A stretch of 64,000 bases of DNA from Brachybacterium sacelli (GCF_017876545.1 NZ_JAGIOD010000002.1:1488001-1552000), one strand, 5' to 3'. Positions 23,989 through 35,591 are shown, counted from the stretch's first letter. Notes: a model not told the origin generated them from the sequence alone. Program-made: numbers and translations.

Positions 23989-25643
23989 CGACCCTCGACC
24001 CCGCAGCCACCCCGCGCCGCACCCACCTGCGCTCGGTACGGCCCGCCTCCCCGCTGACCGGTCTCGGCCTGCTGGTGCGGCTGTTCGGGCGCATGTCCCG
24101 GCTGCAGATCACGGTCTGGACCGTGGCCATGTTCGTCACCGTCGCCGCTTCGGTGGCGGCGCTCGAGGAGGCCTACCCCGACCAGCAGGCCCTCGATGCC
24201 CGCGCCGCGCTGCTCGGGAACCCCTCGGCCGTGCTGATGACCGGACCGGCCTTCGCCCGCGAGGACTACACCCTGTGGGCGGCGGTCGCCAACGAGCTGT
24301 TCCTGTACATCCTGCTCGCCGGTGCGATCATGAGCATCCTGCTGATGGTCCGCCACACCCGCACCGAGGAGGAGGCCGGGCGGCTGGAGATGCTGCGGTC
24401 CCTGCCCACGGGTCGCCTTGCTCCCGCAGTGGCGGCCCTGCTCCTCGTCGCCCTCGCGAATCTCGCCCTCGGCGCCGCGGTGAGCATCGGCGTGCTGGTG
24501 ACCGGGGCCGCGGGCCTCGATGCACTCGGCTTCGGCGTCGCCACTGCCCTCACCGGGCTGGTCTTCGCCGGTATCGCCGCCGTCACGGCCCAGCTGACCG
24601 AGCACGGCGGCACCGCCTCCGGCATCGCGCTCGGTGCCCTCGCCGTCGCCTTCTTGGTGCGCGGCGTCGGCGACGTGCTCGAGGCAGAGGGGTCGTGGCT
24701 GTCCTGGTTCTCGCCCCTGGCCTGGGCGCAACAGTCCAAGGTCTTCGTCGATCTGCGGTGGTGGCCCCTGGCGGTGTCCGCCGCGGCGATCGTGATCCTG
24801 TTCGTCCTCGCGGGTGCCCTTTCGCGCCACCGCGACCTCGGCTCGGGACTGCGCCCGGCCGCGGCCGGGCCCGAGGCCGGCTCGTCGGCGCTGCGGGCAT
24901 CCGGGGGTCTGGCGCGACGCCTGGTGACCCCGATGATGATCACCTGGGCGATCGGACTGTTCCTGTTCTCGATCGCCTTCGGGTCTTTGGCCTCCTCCCT
25001 CGAGGACATGGTCGACCAGATCCCGACCATCGGGGAGTTCGCGCCACTGGACCTCGACGATCTGACCCGCTCGTTCACGGCGTTCATCCTGATGATGCTC
25101 ACCCTCGGGCCCGTCGGCCTGATCGTCGCGGGCGTGCTGCGACTGCGCTCCGAGGAGCAGGCGGGGCGCCTGGCCGGCGTGCTGCTGGCCGGCACCTCGC
25201 GACTCGGCATGGCGCTGAGCTGGATGCTGGTCGTGGCGCTCGAGGCGTTCGCCCTCCAGGTCCTCCTCGGCCTCGGCACCGGCATCGGGGTACGGATGGC
25301 CACCGGGGAGGCCTCCTGGATCGGTGACGCCACCCTCGCTGCGCTGGCCTACCTGCCCGCTGTCGCCTTCATCGGCGCCCTCACCCTGGCCCTGTACGGG
25401 CTGCGGATCCGCCTGGCGGGCCTCGCCTGGCTGGTGGTGATCTGGGCCGCCCTGGACACCTTCCTCGGCGACCTGCTGCAGCTTCCGCAGTGGGCGCGCG
25501 ATCTCTCGCCGCTGCACCATGTGCCCTTCGTGCCCGACGCGGATCTCGAGGCGACATCGCTGGTGGTGATGAGCCTCCTCGCCCTGGCGCTCACCCTCCT
25601 CGGGCTGCTCGCCCTGCGGCGCCGCGACCTGGCCGCGGGCTGA
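23985..25643 (+). CDS. ABC exporter permease
   Basis: A 552-residue membrane protein with about twelve helices in two similar halves, of the type grouped with polyketide or antibiotic exporter permeases of actinobacteria. RTEEEAGRLEMLRSLPTGRLA in the first half and RSEEQAGRLAGVLLAGTSRLG in the second are the paired cytosolic elements that show the internal repeat. It forms a transporter with the preceding ATPase; the substrate is unknown. A 10-base-pair terminator follows. Confidence 0.9.
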   Translation: MTTLDPAATPRRTHLRSVRPASPLTGLGLLVRLFGRMSRLQITVWTVAMFVTVAASVAALEEAYPDQQALDARAALLGNPSAVLMTGPAFAREDYTLWAAVANELFLYILLAGAIMSILLMVRHTRTEEEAGRLEMLRSLPTGRLAPAVAALLLVALANLALGAAVSIGVLVTGAAGLDALGFGVATALTGLVFAGIAAVTAQLTEHGGTASGIALGALAVAFLVRGVGDVLEAEGSWLSWFSPLAWAQQSKVFVDLRWWPLAVSAAAIVILFVLAGALSRHRDLGSGLRPAAAGPEAGSSALRASGGLARRLVTPMMITWAIGLFLFSIAFGSLASSLEDMVDQIPTIGEFAPLDLDDLTRSFTAFILMMLTLGPVGLIVAGVLRLRSEEQAGRLAGVLLAGTSRLGMALSWMLVVALEAFALQVLLGLGTGIGVRMATGEASWIGDATLAALAYLPAVAFIGALTLALYGLRIRLAGLAWLVVIWAALDTFLGDLLQLPQWARDLSPLHHVPFVPDADLEATSLVVMSLLALALTLLGLLALRRRDLAAG

Positions 25644-25650
25644 GGAACGC

Positions 25651-25694
25651 CGACGGCCGGCCCGGAACCCCGCGGGGAACCTGACCGGCCGTCG
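25651..25694. terminator. Bidirectional terminator between the permease and glnA
   Basis: CGACGGCCGG (25651-25660) and CCGGCCGTCG (25685-25694) form a perfect 10-pair stem between two convergent genes. A smaller hairpin (CCCCGCGGGG) lies in its loop. Confidence 0.75.
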
Positions 25695-25726
25695 ATCATG
25701 TCTGCTCCGAGCGCTGCTCAGAAGGC

Positions 25727-27157
<1,431 letters not shown>

Positions 27158-27338
27158 GTCTCCTCCATCCGCACCGTGGGGCGCGCCTGTCTGGTTGTCC
27201 CCGGGGGGCGTTCACCGTCTCGAGCTCCGGGCGGATGCTGTTCCGGCCCGTACTCGGCTGGGGACAAGCTTAGGCGCTGTGTGTCCGGGGTCCGCCTCGC
27301 GCCCACGGCTCCCAGATCTCCTCGATATGCTCGGCGTC

Positions 27339-27773
27339 GTGATCGATCGCAAGGAACTGGGCGCGTGGATGGACGGCGCCCCGAGCTCGCCGGACTACGT
27401 CAGGGGCTCCTCGCTGGGCCTGCCTGCGAGCGGCCCCGGCGCGGTCGCGCCCTTCTGGCGCCGGCCCCTCTCGCTGCTGCTGGACTGGGGGCTGTGCATG
27501 CTCGTCTCCGCTCTGGTCTTCGACAGCGGCGCGCTGGCGAACCTGCTCCTCTTCGTCGCGGTGAACCTGCTGTTCCTGAGCTTTTTCGGCGCGACCCCCG
27601 GACAGTTCGTGCTGCGCGTGAGGGTGCTCCCCGTGCGCGGGCGCACTCCGATGATCCTGCGGGCCCTGGTGCGCACGGGGGCGATGCTCCTGCTGCTGCC
27701 GGCCATGGTCTGGACCAAGGACGCCCAGCCGCTGCACGACGCCGCCGCCGGCACCGCCGCCGTCCGCGTCTGA
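27339..27773 (+). CDS. RDD family membrane protein
   Basis: A 144-residue membrane protein with about three hydrophobic helices (LLLDWGLCMLVSALVF, LLLFVAVNLLFLSFFG, and one near the C-terminus). The Arg and Asp of the first helix region (RRPLSLLLDWG) fit the RDD family. I chose GTG at 27339 because TATGCT lies seven bases before it and related proteins start with the equivalent of VIDRKELGAW; an ATG at 27327 would add four residues. Members stand beside glnA across actinobacteria. Function unknown. Confidence 0.85.
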   Translation: MIDRKELGAWMDGAPSSPDYVRGSSLGLPASGPGAVAPFWRRPLSLLLDWGLCMLVSALVFDSGALANLLLFVAVNLLFLSFFGATPGQFVLRVRVLPVRGRTPMILRALVRTGAMLLLLPAMVWTKDAQPLHDAAAGTAAVRV

Positions 27774-27900
27774 CGCCGCCGGCCCACGTCCGCTCCCACC
27801 TCCGCGCGCACCCCCGCGCATGCCCCTCCGCCTCCTGACGACGGACGGCGGAGGACTTCTCCACCTCCTACATGGCGCCGTGACCTGCTGCGATCCCGAA

Positions 27901-28157
27901 TGTCACGATAAGGTCACGAAGATAACAGAATGATAACGGGGTCTCATGTCGATCGGGCGCTGCCCATCTCGGATCTCGACGCGCCGACTGGTTCCATTGA
28001 TGTGCCCCACCACCGGAACGGATCGGTGGAACGGCTGCACCGGACCCCGTGTCGTCTGCTGCATCACCTCTGACGCATCCCGCGCCGTGCCACCCCGGTG
28101 CCACCCCGGAAACCACGAAGCCCCCACCCGGCCTTGACGGCCGGATGGGGGCTTTCT
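27901..28157 (+). promoter_or_regulatory. Non-coding gap with promoter-like repeats and a possible small RNA
   Basis: The 398 bases from 27774 to 28171 hold no convincing gene. At 27902-27939 the pattern GTCAC GATAAG GTCAC followed by GATAAC twice looks like a regulator site or promoter array. From there to the strong hairpin at 28118-28157 lies a stretch of about 200 bases with a tandem GTGCCACCCCG repeat near 28086. A small RNA transcribed from the repeats to the terminator is possible. A 63-codon ORF at 27946 looks implausible in composition. Confidence 0.3.
28118..28157 (-). terminator. Terminator of the DUF4191 gene
   Basis: A 16-base stem with one mismatch (28118-28133 with 28139-28154) follows the DUF4191 stop codon on the minus strand. 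It could also end transcription arriving from the plus strand. Confidence 0.75.
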
Positions 28158-28171
28158 GCGGGGCAGGCGGC

Positions 28172-28909
28172 TCAGCGGCCGCGCATCGCCTTGCGGTTGG
28201 GTCGCGCGCGCATCGGGTCCACGCCCTTGGGCACGGACTGACGGATCGAGCGGTGCAGGGCCACCAGGCGCTTGCTCACCTGGGCCGACTCGTCCTTGGT
28301 GAGGGTCTTCTTCATGCGCGTCATGTGGCTGGGCAGCTTGTGCAGCGGGATCTCGCCGTCGCCGTCGCCGACGACGATCTGGTGGACCGGCACATTGTCG
28401 TGCTGGAGGACGCGACGGATGTTGCGACGTTCCTTCTCCAGCAGCTTCATGGAGATGGCGGAGGAATCCTCGGCGACCACCGCGATCCCTGCTCGGCCGG
28501 AGGCGCGGAAGAGCATCTTCTGGCTGCGCGGATCGATCTGGACGGGCTCCTCGGCCACGTCCCAGCCGCGGCGGATCGACTGCATCGCCGCCAGAGCGGC
28601 GCCGGACTGCCCCTTGATGCGGCTGAACGCGGCGCGCTCGGCCTTGCGGGCCAGGATCAGCATGGCGGCGAGCACGCCGACGGCCAGGCCCATGAAGATG
28701 CCGTACCAGGGGCTGTTCAGCACCAGCCAGCTCACCGCGACGCCGACGATGATCGCGGCGATCAGCGCGCCGATCATCCACGGCAGCGTGGTGCGATCGA
28801 CCTCCTGGGTGTACTTGAACACCTCGATCATCTGCTTGAAGCGTCCCGGCTTCTTCGCCGTGTCCTTCGCAGCGCCCTGGGTGGGCTTGCTCTCGCTCTT
28901 GCGGGCCAT
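28172..28909 (-). CDS. DUF4191 family membrane protein
   Basis: A 245-residue protein of the actinobacterial DUF4191 family. The N-terminus is basic and cytosolic; two membrane helices follow at about 44-62 (MIGALIAAIIVGVAVSW) and 68-86 (GIFMGLAVGVLAAMLIL), then a large cytosolic C-terminal domain ending in a basic tail. It is downstream of lipA on the same strand with a 33-base gap, its usual genomic place. Function unknown. Confidence 0.88.
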   Translation of the reverse strand: MARKSESKPTQGAAKDTAKKPGRFKQMIEVFKYTQEVDRTTLPWMIGALIAAIIVGVAVSWLVLNSPWYGIFMGLAVGVLAAMLILARKAERAAFSRIKGQSGAALAAMQSIRRGWDVAEEPVQIDPRSQKMLFRASGRAGIAVVAEDSSAISMKLLEKERRNIRRVLQHDNVPVHQIVVGDGDGEIPLHKLPSHMTRMKKTLTKDESAQVSKRLVALHRSIRQSVPKGVDPMRARPNRKAMRGR

Positions 28910-28942
28910 AGGGGGTGGGGTCCTCTCGGGGGCGGGCTGGCG

Positions 28943-29965
28943 TCAGCTCGCGGCGGGCTGATTCGCGCGGGCGACGACGCTCGCGGCTTCCTGACGGGCG
29001 GGCTGGTCCTGATCCAGATGACGGAGGTTCTCGGGGATCTCGCGGTCGAGCTTGCGCATCACCTGCGCCCACAGCTTTCCGGCGCGGTAGGAGGAGCGGA
29101 CCATCGGACCGGCCATCGTCGCCAGGAACCCCATCTCCTCCGCAGCCTGGGACAGCGCCACGAACTCTTCGGGCTTGACCCAGCGATCGATCGGGTGGTG
29201 ACGCTTCGAGGGGCGCAGGTACTGCGTGATCGTGATGATGTCGCAGCCCGCGTCCCGCAGCTGCTGCAGCGACTCGAGGATCTCGTCGGTGGTCTCACCC
29301 ATGCCCAGGATCAGGTTGGACTTGGTGATCATGCCGGCGTCCTTGCCCAGGGAGATCACGTCCAGGGACCGCTCGTAGCGGAACGCGGGTCGGATCTGCC
29401 TGAAGATCCGCGGGACTGTCTCCAGGTTGTGGGCGAACACCTCGGGGCCGGCCTCGAAGACCTGGTGGAGCGCGGAGCCGTCGCCCTTGATGTCGTCGAT
29501 GAGCAGCTCCACGCCGGTCCCGGGGTTGAGCGCACGGATCTGTCGGCAGGTCTCGGCGAACAGCCAGGCGGCACCGTCGGGCAGGTCGTCCCGCGCCACT
29601 CCTGTGATCGTGGAGTAGCGCAGCCCCATCTCCTGGACGTTCTGGGCGACCTTGAAGGGCTCCATGGGGTCCAGCGCCATCGGCTTGCCGGTGGCGATGG
29701 CACAGAAGTCGCAGCGTCGGGTGCAGGTGTCGCCCCCGATGAGAAAGGTGGCCTCGCGATCCTCCCAGCACTCGAAGATGTTCGGGCAGCCGGCTTCCTC
29801 GCAGACGGTGTGGAGGCCCTGGCCGTGCACGCGCTTCTTCATCGCGCTGTACTCGGGGCCCATCACGGCGCGGGTCTTGATCCACTCCGGCTTGCGCTCG
29901 ATGGGCACCTCGGCGTTGCGTGCCTCGACGCGCAGCATGCGCCGGCCTTCGGGAGCGATGCTCAC
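28943..29965 (-). CDS. lipA: Lipoyl synthase
   Basis: Radical-SAM enzyme that inserts two sulfurs into octanoyl groups to make lipoate. Both iron-sulfur sites are clear: the auxiliary cluster cysteines C55, C60 and C66, and the radical-SAM motif C81-x3-C85-x2-C88 (CTRRCDFC). The closing RSSYRAGKL supplies the conserved serine ligand. AGGAGG is only one base from an ATG at 29971 but seven bases from GTG at 29965, so I chose the GTG, which also matches the family N-terminus. It follows lipB and serves the E2 enzyme nearby. Confidence 0.96.
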   Translation of the reverse strand: MSIAPEGRRMLRVEARNAEVPIERKPEWIKTRAVMGPEYSAMKKRVHGQGLHTVCEEAGCPNIFECWEDREATFLIGGDTCTRRCDFCAIATGKPMALDPMEPFKVAQNVQEMGLRYSTITGVARDDLPDGAAWLFAETCRQIRALNPGTGVELLIDDIKGDGSALHQVFEAGPEVFAHNLETVPRIFRQIRPAFRYERSLDVISLGKDAGMITKSNLILGMGETTDEILESLQQLRDAGCDIITITQYLRPSKRHHPIDRWVKPEEFVALSQAAEEMGFLATMAGPMVRSSYRAGKLWAQVMRKLDREIPENLRHLDQDQPARQEAASVVARANQPAAS

Positions 29966-30026
29966 CCTCATGCCTCCTACGTTCGACGTTTCGGGAAGTC
30001 TATCGAGCCGGGCCGGATCCGGGCGT

Positions 30027-30722
30027 TCAGGACACCGCGGAGGTGCGGTGCGCCACCAGCTCGGTCAGGGCCTCGGCGGCGACGTCGACCACGTCGGCCA
30101 CGGCGATGCGCCGCCCGGCCTCCTGGGTGAGGCTGGTCACGCCGGCGTCGTCGATCCCGCAAGGGATCACGTTCTGCGCCCAGGACAGATCGTTGGCGCA
30201 GTTCAGGGCGAAGCCGTGCATGGTGGCCCGCTTCGAGACGCGCAGCCCGATAGCGCACACCTTGCGGGCCTCCTCCGCCTCCGGGGCCACCCACACCCCG
30301 CTGCGGCCCTCGATCGGGACGGTCGGGACACCCATCTCGGCACACACCTCGATGAGCGAGTGCTCGAGCTCCCTCACGAAGCCGACGACGTCGATGGGGA
30401 TCGGGAGCTTGATCAGCGGATAGCCGACCAACTGCTGCGGGCCGTGCCAGGTGATCTTGCCGCCGCGGTCGATGTCGACCACCTCGGCGCCGTCCCGCGG
30501 CCGTTCCTCCTCGGTGGTGAGCTTGCCGGCGGTGTAGACGGGCCGGTGCTCGAGCAGCAGCAGTGTGTCGGGACGGGTCCCGGCCGCGACCTCGGCATGG
30601 AGCGCGCGCTGCAGCGCCCAGGCGGCGCGGTAGTCGACCGGCCCCGGGGGCAGCGCGAACTCCTCGTGCCGGTCGCCACCGGGGAGGGGTTCGCTGAAAC
30701 CGAGACGGATCACATCGAGCAC
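30027..30722 (-). CDS. lipB: Octanoyl-[ACP]:protein octanoyltransferase
   Basis: Moves octanoate from acyl carrier protein to lipoyl domains, supplying the LipA substrate. The 231-residue protein has [17 protein letters not shown], the catalytic lysine near K154 ([13 protein letters not shown]) and the catalytic cysteine C188 in NVIPCGI. GTG at 30722 lies six bases after TAGCCT and is probably leaderless. The gap of 61 bases to lipA suggests lipA may also be read from its own promoter. Confidence 0.95.
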   Translation of the reverse strand: MLDVIRLGFSEPLPGGDRHEEFALPPGPVDYRAAWALQRALHAEVAAGTRPDTLLLLEHRPVYTAGKLTTEEERPRDGAEVVDIDRGGKITWHGPQQLVGYPLIKLPIPIDVVGFVRELEHSLIEVCAEMGVPTVPIEGRSGVWVAPEAEEARKVCAIGLRVSKRATMHGFALNCANDLSWAQNVIPCGIDDAGVTSLTQEAGRRIAVADVVDVAAEALTELVAHRTSAVS

Positions 30723-30802
30723 GGGCCCAGGCTACTCCCGCTCTCACCTGGACGTTGTGGATGACCACCAGGGGATGCTTCCCGGTGGGGTTCACTGCCC
30801 CC

Positions 30803-32116
30803 ATGGAGGACTTCGACGAGGCGCGCTTCACGCAGGGGCCCCTGCCCGCGGACGGACGGCCGGAGCGCCCCGGCGGCCCGACGATCCCGCTGCGCCGGGA
30901 CGAGGACCGGCACGAGGAGCTGGTCGGTTCCTCGGGGCAGCTCGGGGTGCGCGTGAGCGCCGGGTCCGCAGACGGGCAGGAGGCCCTCCGGGCCGAGATG
31001 CACCTGCTGGCCTCCCTCGAGGTCGCAGGGCTCGCCGCGGCCCCGACGGTGCTGACGCTCGAGGACGACGGGTACGTGCGCGAATCCGCCCACCCGCTCG
31101 GACACCGCAGGGGTCGACGCGCCGCCGGGAACCCCTCGCCCGCGACGGCCGAGAGGGCGGCCCTGGGACGCGCCCGCGACGACCTCGACGCCCTCGTCGA
31201 CGCGCTCCACGAGCGGGACTGGGTGCTCGGGGCGCCACCGGGGGAGGGACTGGGGATGCGGGCCGACGGCAGCGTGGTCCTGCTCGACCTCGGTGGGCTC
31301 CGCCCCGGCCAGGCGCTCGCGGACCGGCGAGCCGATCGGCACTGGGTCGACTCGGTCCTCCACGACGAGGAGCGCACGCTGCGGCGCCGGGTCCACGAGG
31401 CCGAGCCGCGGACCGAGAAAGAGCTCGAGGGCCCGACGCACGTGGCGAGCGCATCCTCCTCGGCCACGCCGCTGCCGGCCCCTCGCCCGACCCGCTCCCG
31501 CCCCGAACATCCTGCCGGCCCCCGGCCAGCGGTGCCCGGCCTGATGACCTCGATGCGGGAGGTGGTCGCCCAGCGCGGCCTGCGACGCACCACGGCACTG
31601 ACCGCCGCGGCCGTGCTGTCCCTCGGTGTGCTCCTCGGCACCGGGACCTGGCTGGTGCTCTCCCCGGGCCACGAGCACCCGAAGACACCACCGGCGGCCG
31701 CCTCGCCCACCCGAGAGGGGGCGCCGGAGATCACCGAGCCGTGGGCGCTGGCCGCCGAGCTGGCCGGTGCCCGCCACGCCTACGTCACCGGGCTCTCGTC
31801 CCGGCCCGCCGCGGCTCCCGGCACCCCGGCCCTGTCGTCCGATCAGCAGGTGCGCCAGGCCTACCAGGGATCGACCGTGACCGGCGGCGGCCCGGTCATC
31901 CACGAGGCGCGACTGCGTGGGGGCCCGGACGAGGAGGGTCTCGCCGTGCTGGAGGTGACCTCTTCCCGTGAGGAGTACGAGATCGAGGAGGCCGACGGCA
32001 CCGTCCGCACCGTCGCCGCGAGCGAGCCCGCGGTCCTCGAGCTCACCCTGCGCTGGGACGGCGCACAGTGGCTCGTCACCACCACCCGCACGGTGAGCTC
32101 CCCGGACGCTGCCTGA
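30803..32116 (+). CDS. Membrane-anchored pseudokinase-like protein
   Basis: A 437-residue protein of three parts. Residues 1-175 look like the remains of a Hanks-type kinase: ALHERDWVLGAPP through RADGSVVLLDLGG lines up with the catalytic loop and DFG segment, but the catalytic Asp and Asn are gone and DFG reads DLG. A proline-rich linker (about 215-248) precedes a membrane helix at about 264-287, and a C-terminal extracytoplasmic domain of 150 residues follows. Catalysis is unlikely; it may bind a ligand or scaffold envelope proteins. I chose ATG at 30803, with TTCACT six bases before it. Divergent from lipB. Confidence 0.7.
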   Translation: MEDFDEARFTQGPLPADGRPERPGGPTIPLRRDEDRHEELVGSSGQLGVRVSAGSADGQEALRAEMHLLASLEVAGLAAAPTVLTLEDDGYVRESAHPLGHRRGRRAAGNPSPATAERAALGRARDDLDALVDALHERDWVLGAPPGEGLGMRADGSVVLLDLGGLRPGQALADRRADRHWVDSVLHDEERTLRRRVHEAEPRTEKELEGPTHVASASSSATPLPAPRPTRSRPEHPAGPRPAVPGLMTSMREVVAQRGLRRTTALTAAAVLSLGVLLGTGTWLVLSPGHEHPKTPPAAASPTREGAPEITEPWALAAELAGARHAYVTGLSSRPAAAPGTPALSSDQQVRQAYQGSTVTGGGPVIHEARLRGGPDEEGLAVLEVTSSREEYEIEEADGTVRTVAASEPAVLELTLRWDGAQWLVTTTRTVSSPDAA

Positions 32117-32133
32117 ACCGGCCGGCACGCGGA

Positions 32134-32168
32134 GAGGGCCGGCACCGAACGGATCGGTGCCGGCCCTC
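32134..32168. terminator. Terminator between convergent genes
   Basis: A 15-pair perfect stem (32134-32148 with 32154-32168) and a five-base loop lie between the pseudokinase gene and the E2 gene. It should stop transcription from both sides. Confidence 0.8.
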
Positions 32169-32208
32169 CCGGGTCAGGTCAGAGACGCAGGCTCACAGGC
32201 CCTCGGGC

Positions 32209-34017
32209 TCACAAGCCGAGTTCCGCCTCGAACGCGCCCTCCTCGAGCCGCTTCTTCATGAAGGTGAGGAAGCGCGCCGCATCGCCGCCATCGACGAGGC
32301 GGTGGTCGTAGGAGAGGAACAGGTACATCATCGAGCGGATCGCGATGGAGTCGTCGCCCTCCGCGTTCTGCACGACCGCGGGGCGCTTCACGATGGTGCC
32401 GCAGCCGAGGATGCCGACCTGGGGGCTCGGCACGATGGGGGTGTCCCACAGGGCACCGCCCGAGCCGGTGTTGGTGATCGTGAAGGTCGCGCCCTGGAGG
32501 TCGTCGGGCGTGAGCTTGTTGCTCTTCGCCCGCGCGCCGAGATCGCCGATCTGGCGGGCCAGACCCGCCAGGTTCAGATCGCCCGAGTTCTTGATCACCG
32601 GCACGACCAGGCCGCGCTCGGTGTCCGCCGCCATGCCGATGTTCTCGGAGGCGGCGTACTTGATCGTGTCCTCGTCGATCGAGGCGTTGATCTTCGGGTA
32701 GGTCTTCAGACCCTCGACCGCGGCCTGCATGATGAACGGCAGGAACGTGAGCTTGGCATCCTCGCGCTGGGCGAAGGCATCCTTGGCCTTCCCCCGCAGC
32801 TTCGCGACCCGGGTCATGTCGACCTCGACCGCGGTGGTCAGCTGCGCCTGCCCGTGCAGGGACTCCATCATCCGCTTGGCCGTGACCTTGCGGATGCGGC
32901 TCATCTTCTCCTCGGTGCCGCGCAGCGGGGAGACCTCCACGGAGGCCGCGGCCGGAGCTGCGGCCGCAGGGGTGCCCGAGGCCGCGGGAGCGGGGGCCGC
33001 CGACGACTGCGCGTCGATCGCCTGCTGCACGTCCTGCTTGCGGATGCGGCCACCGAGCCCGGTGCCGGAGACCGTGGACAGGTCGACGCCCGCCTCGGCG
33101 GCCATCTTCCGCACCAGCGGGGTGACATAACCGGAGGCCTCGGCGCCGGTCACGGAGTCGGCGGCCTGGGGAGCCGGAGCGGCGGCGGGAGCGGAAGGCT
33201 CCTGCGTCTTCTGCTCCGGAGCCTTCGGGGCCTCGGTCTTCGGCTGCTCAGCAGGCTTCTCCGAGGGCTTCTCCTCGGCCTTCGGCTCCTCCTTCGCGGG
33301 CTCCTCGGCCTGCGGGGCGGGAGCCGAGGGCTCGGCGGACGGAGCCGCGGCACCGGAGGAATCGCCGACGATGGCCAGCACGGAGCCGACCTCGGCGTCC
33401 GCGTCCTCCTCGACCCGGATCTCGAGCACCGTACCCGCGACGGGCGAGGGGATCTCGGTGTCGACCTTGTCGGTCGAGACCTCGAGCAGCGGCTCGTCGA
33501 CCTCGACGCTGTCGCCGACGGCCTTCAGCCAGCGGGTGACGGTGCCCTCGGTGACGGACTCACCGAGCGCCGGCATGGCGACCTCCTGGCCGGAGGCCGC
33601 GCCCGAGCTGCCCGAGGACGGGGCCGGCTCCTCCGGCTCCGGCTCACCGGCGGGGGTCTCCTCCTCGGTGGAGGGAGCGGTGGTCTCGTCGGAGGCGAGG
33701 TCCTCGCCCTCCGGGGCGGCGGGCGCTTCCTGCTCTGCGGTCGCACCGGAGTCGTCGGAGCCGGCGTCGGAGGAGCCGGAGCCGTCGCCGATGACGACGA
33801 GATCGGCGCCCACCTCGGCGTCGTCGTCCTCCTCGACCAGGATCTTCTCGATGGTGCCCGCGACGGGCGAGGGGATCTCGGTGTCGACCTTGTCGGTCGA
33901 GACCTCGAGCAGCGGCTCGTCGACCTCGACGGTGTCGCCGACGGCCTTCAGCCAGCGGGTGACGGTGCCCTCGGTGACGGACTCACCGAGAGCAGGCATC
34001 TTGACGGTTTCAGACAT
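32209..34017 (-). CDS. sucB: Dihydrolipoamide acyltransferase (E2)
   Basis: E2 core of the 2-oxoacid dehydrogenases, 602 residues. Two lipoyl domains carry the lipoylated lysines K43 and about K184 (both [12 protein letters not shown]). Long Ala/Pro/Glu linkers follow. A peripheral subunit-binding domain ([22 protein letters not shown], split here by residues 310-335) recruits E1 and E3. The catalytic domain ends with [14 protein letters not shown]. In actinobacteria one such E2 serves both pyruvate and oxoglutarate dehydrogenases, so sucB is used loosely. It sits 25 bases after lpd. The two lipoyl domains share a nearly identical 134-base DNA stretch. Confidence 0.95.
   Translation of the reverse strand: MSETVKMPALGESVTEGTVTRWLKAVGDTVEVDEPLLEVSTDKVDTEIPSPVAGTIEKILVEEDDDAEVGADLVVIGDGSGSSDAGSDDSGATAEQEAPAAPEGEDLASDETTAPSTEEETPAGEPEPEEPAPSSGSSGAASGQEVAMPALGESVTEGTVTRWLKAVGDSVEVDEPLLEVSTDKVDTEIPSPVAGTVLEIRVEEDADAEVGSVLAIVGDSSGAAAPSAEPSAPAPQAEEPAKEEPKAEEKPSEKPAEQPKTEAPKAPEQKTQEPSAPAAAPAPQAADSVTGAEASGYVTPLVRKMAAEAGVDLSTVSGTGLGGRIRKQDVQQAIDAQSSAAPAPAASGTPAAAAPAAASVEVSPLRGTEEKMSRIRKVTAKRMMESLHGQAQLTTAVEVDMTRVAKLRGKAKDAFAQREDAKLTFLPFIMQAAVEGLKTYPKINASIDEDTIKYAASENIGMAADTERGLVVPVIKNSGDLNLAGLARQIGDLGARAKSNKLTPDDLQGATFTITNTGSGGALWDTPIVPSPQVGILGCGTIVKRPAVVQNAEGDDSIAIRSMMYLFLSYDHRLVDGGDAARFLTFMKKRLEEGAFEAELGL
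33434..33990. repeat. Direct repeat of 134 bases encoding the two lipoyl domains
   Basis: 33434-33567 and 33857-33990 are identical except for one base (33507 against 33930, giving Ser or Thr). The copies are 423 bases (141 codons) apart, so recombination would remove exactly one lipoyl domain in frame. The flanking linker sequence is different. Confidence 0.9.
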
Positions 34018-34042
34018 GGGGGTTCTCTCCTCCTGGACGGGC

Positions 34043-35446
34043 TCAGGCGTGGGCGTGCAGCGGCTTGCCGGCGAGGGCGAGGGCCGCCTCGCCCACCGCC
34101 TCGTGCTGCGACGGGTGGCCGTGGATGAGGGAGGCGACGTCCTCGGGGTGCGCCTCCCAGTTGACGATGAGCTGGGCCTCGCCCATGAGCTCGGAGATCC
34201 GCGAACCGATCATGTGCACGCCGACGATGGCGCCGCCCTTCTCGCGGACCAGCTTGATGAAGCCGGTGGTGCCGAGGATCTGGGACTTGCCGTTGCCGCC
34301 GAGGTTGTACTCGTAGGACTCCACGGCGTCCTCGCCCAGCTGTTCCTTGGCCTGCTTCTCGCTCAGGCCCACGGATCCGACCTGCGGCTCGCAGTAGGTG
34401 ATGCGCGGGATCCCGGATTCGATGATCGGGGCGGGGTTCTGGCCGCCGATGCGCTCGGCGACGAAGATTCCCTGCTGGAACCCGCGATGGGCGAGCTGCA
34501 GGCCCGGGACGATGTCGCCGACGGCGTAGATGCCCGGCGCGCTGGTCTCGAGGGTCTCCTTGTTCGCGAGCACGAAACCGCGGTCCATCTCGATGCCCTG
34601 CTGCTCGTAGCCGAGGTCCGCGGTCGCGGGGCCGCGGCCGACGGCCACCAGCAGGTAGTCGCCCTCGAAGACGGTGCCGTCGGCGAGGGTGACCTTCACG
34701 CCGTCGTCGTCCTGCTCGGCCTTCTCGGTGAAGATGCCCAGCGAGAAGGTGATGCCGCGCTTCTTGTACGCGCGCTCGAGCGCCTTGGAGATCGACTCGT
34801 CCTCGTTGGCGACCAGGTGGGGCAGGCCCTCGACGATGGTGACCGACTCGGCACCGAGGGACTTCCACACCGAGGCGAACTCGACGCCGATGACGCCGCC
34901 GCCGAGGATGATCGGGTTCTTGGGGACCTCGGGCAGCTGCAGGGCGGCCTCGGAGTCGAGGAAGCGCCCGCCGAGGTCGATGCCGGGCAGGGTCTTCGAG
35001 TAGGACCCGGAGGCGAGGATGATGTTCTCGGCGGTCAGCTCGCGGGTGCCGCCCTCGGACTCCACGGAGATCGTCTTGGGGCCGGTGAGGCGGCCGAAGC
35101 CCTCGACGTACTCGACCTTGCGAGACTTCACCAGGCCCTGAAGGCCCTTGTGCAGTCGGCTGACGATCTTGTCCTTGAAGCCCAGCATCTTGTCGACGTC
35201 GACCGCGTTGAGCGTGAGGTCGAGACCCACCTCGGAGGCCTCGGCGGGGGCGTCGGCGAGCTCGCCGACGTGCAGCAGCGCCTTCGTCGGGACGCAGCCG
35301 CGGTGCAGGCAGGTGCCGCCGAGCTGGTCCTTCTCCACGAGGGCGATCTTCTGGCCGAGCTGGGCTCCGCGCAGCGCGGCCGCATAGCCGCCGCTGCCAC
35401 CGCCCAGGATCACGACGTCGAACTGGTCAGTGGTTGTATCCGCCAC
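34043..35446 (-). CDS. lpdA: Dihydrolipoamide dehydrogenase (E3)
   Basis: FAD-dependent E3 that reoxidises dihydrolipoyl E2 with NAD; 467 residues. FAD motif [13 protein letters not shown] (12-24), redox cysteines C46 and C51 ([13 protein letters not shown]), NAD motif [14 protein letters not shown], and the C-terminal His-Glu pair in [12 protein letters not shown] at 35446 follows GAGGAG; an upstream in-frame ATG adds 26 residues without homology. It leads the two-gene lpd-E2 unit. Confidence 0.96.
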   Translation of the reverse strand: MADTTTDQFDVVILGGGSGGYAAALRGAQLGQKIALVEKDQLGGTCLHRGCVPTKALLHVGELADAPAEASEVGLDLTLNAVDVDKMLGFKDKIVSRLHKGLQGLVKSRKVEYVEGFGRLTGPKTISVESEGGTRELTAENIILASGSYSKTLPGIDLGGRFLDSEAALQLPEVPKNPIILGGGVIGVEFASVWKSLGAESVTIVEGLPHLVANEDESISKALERAYKKRGITFSLGIFTEKAEQDDDGVKVTLADGTVFEGDYLLVAVGRGPATADLGYEQQGIEMDRGFVLANKETLETSAPGIYAVGDIVPGLQLAHRGFQQGIFVAERIGGQNPAPIIESGIPRITYCEPQVGSVGLSEKQAKEQLGEDAVESYEYNLGGNGKSQILGTTGFIKLVREKGGAIVGVHMIGSRISELMGEAQLIVNWEAHPEDVASLIHGHPSQHEAVGEAALALAGKPLHAHA

Positions 35447-35591
35447 CTGTGTGCTCCTCGGTGTGTACGTGTCTGTGCGGCACGAGTCGGCTCGGATGCC
35501 GACGGCGCCGCCTGCGTGTCCCATGCTAGGGCACCGGGCGGCACCGTCCGGCCCGCTCAGCCAGATGCTCAGCGGTGATCCGCGGCGAGGA

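Noticed and set aside
27946..28137. A 63-codon ORF in the RDD-DUF4191 gap
   Set aside because: It has many Cys, Pro and Arg residues, lacks a good ribosome site and runs into the terminator stem.
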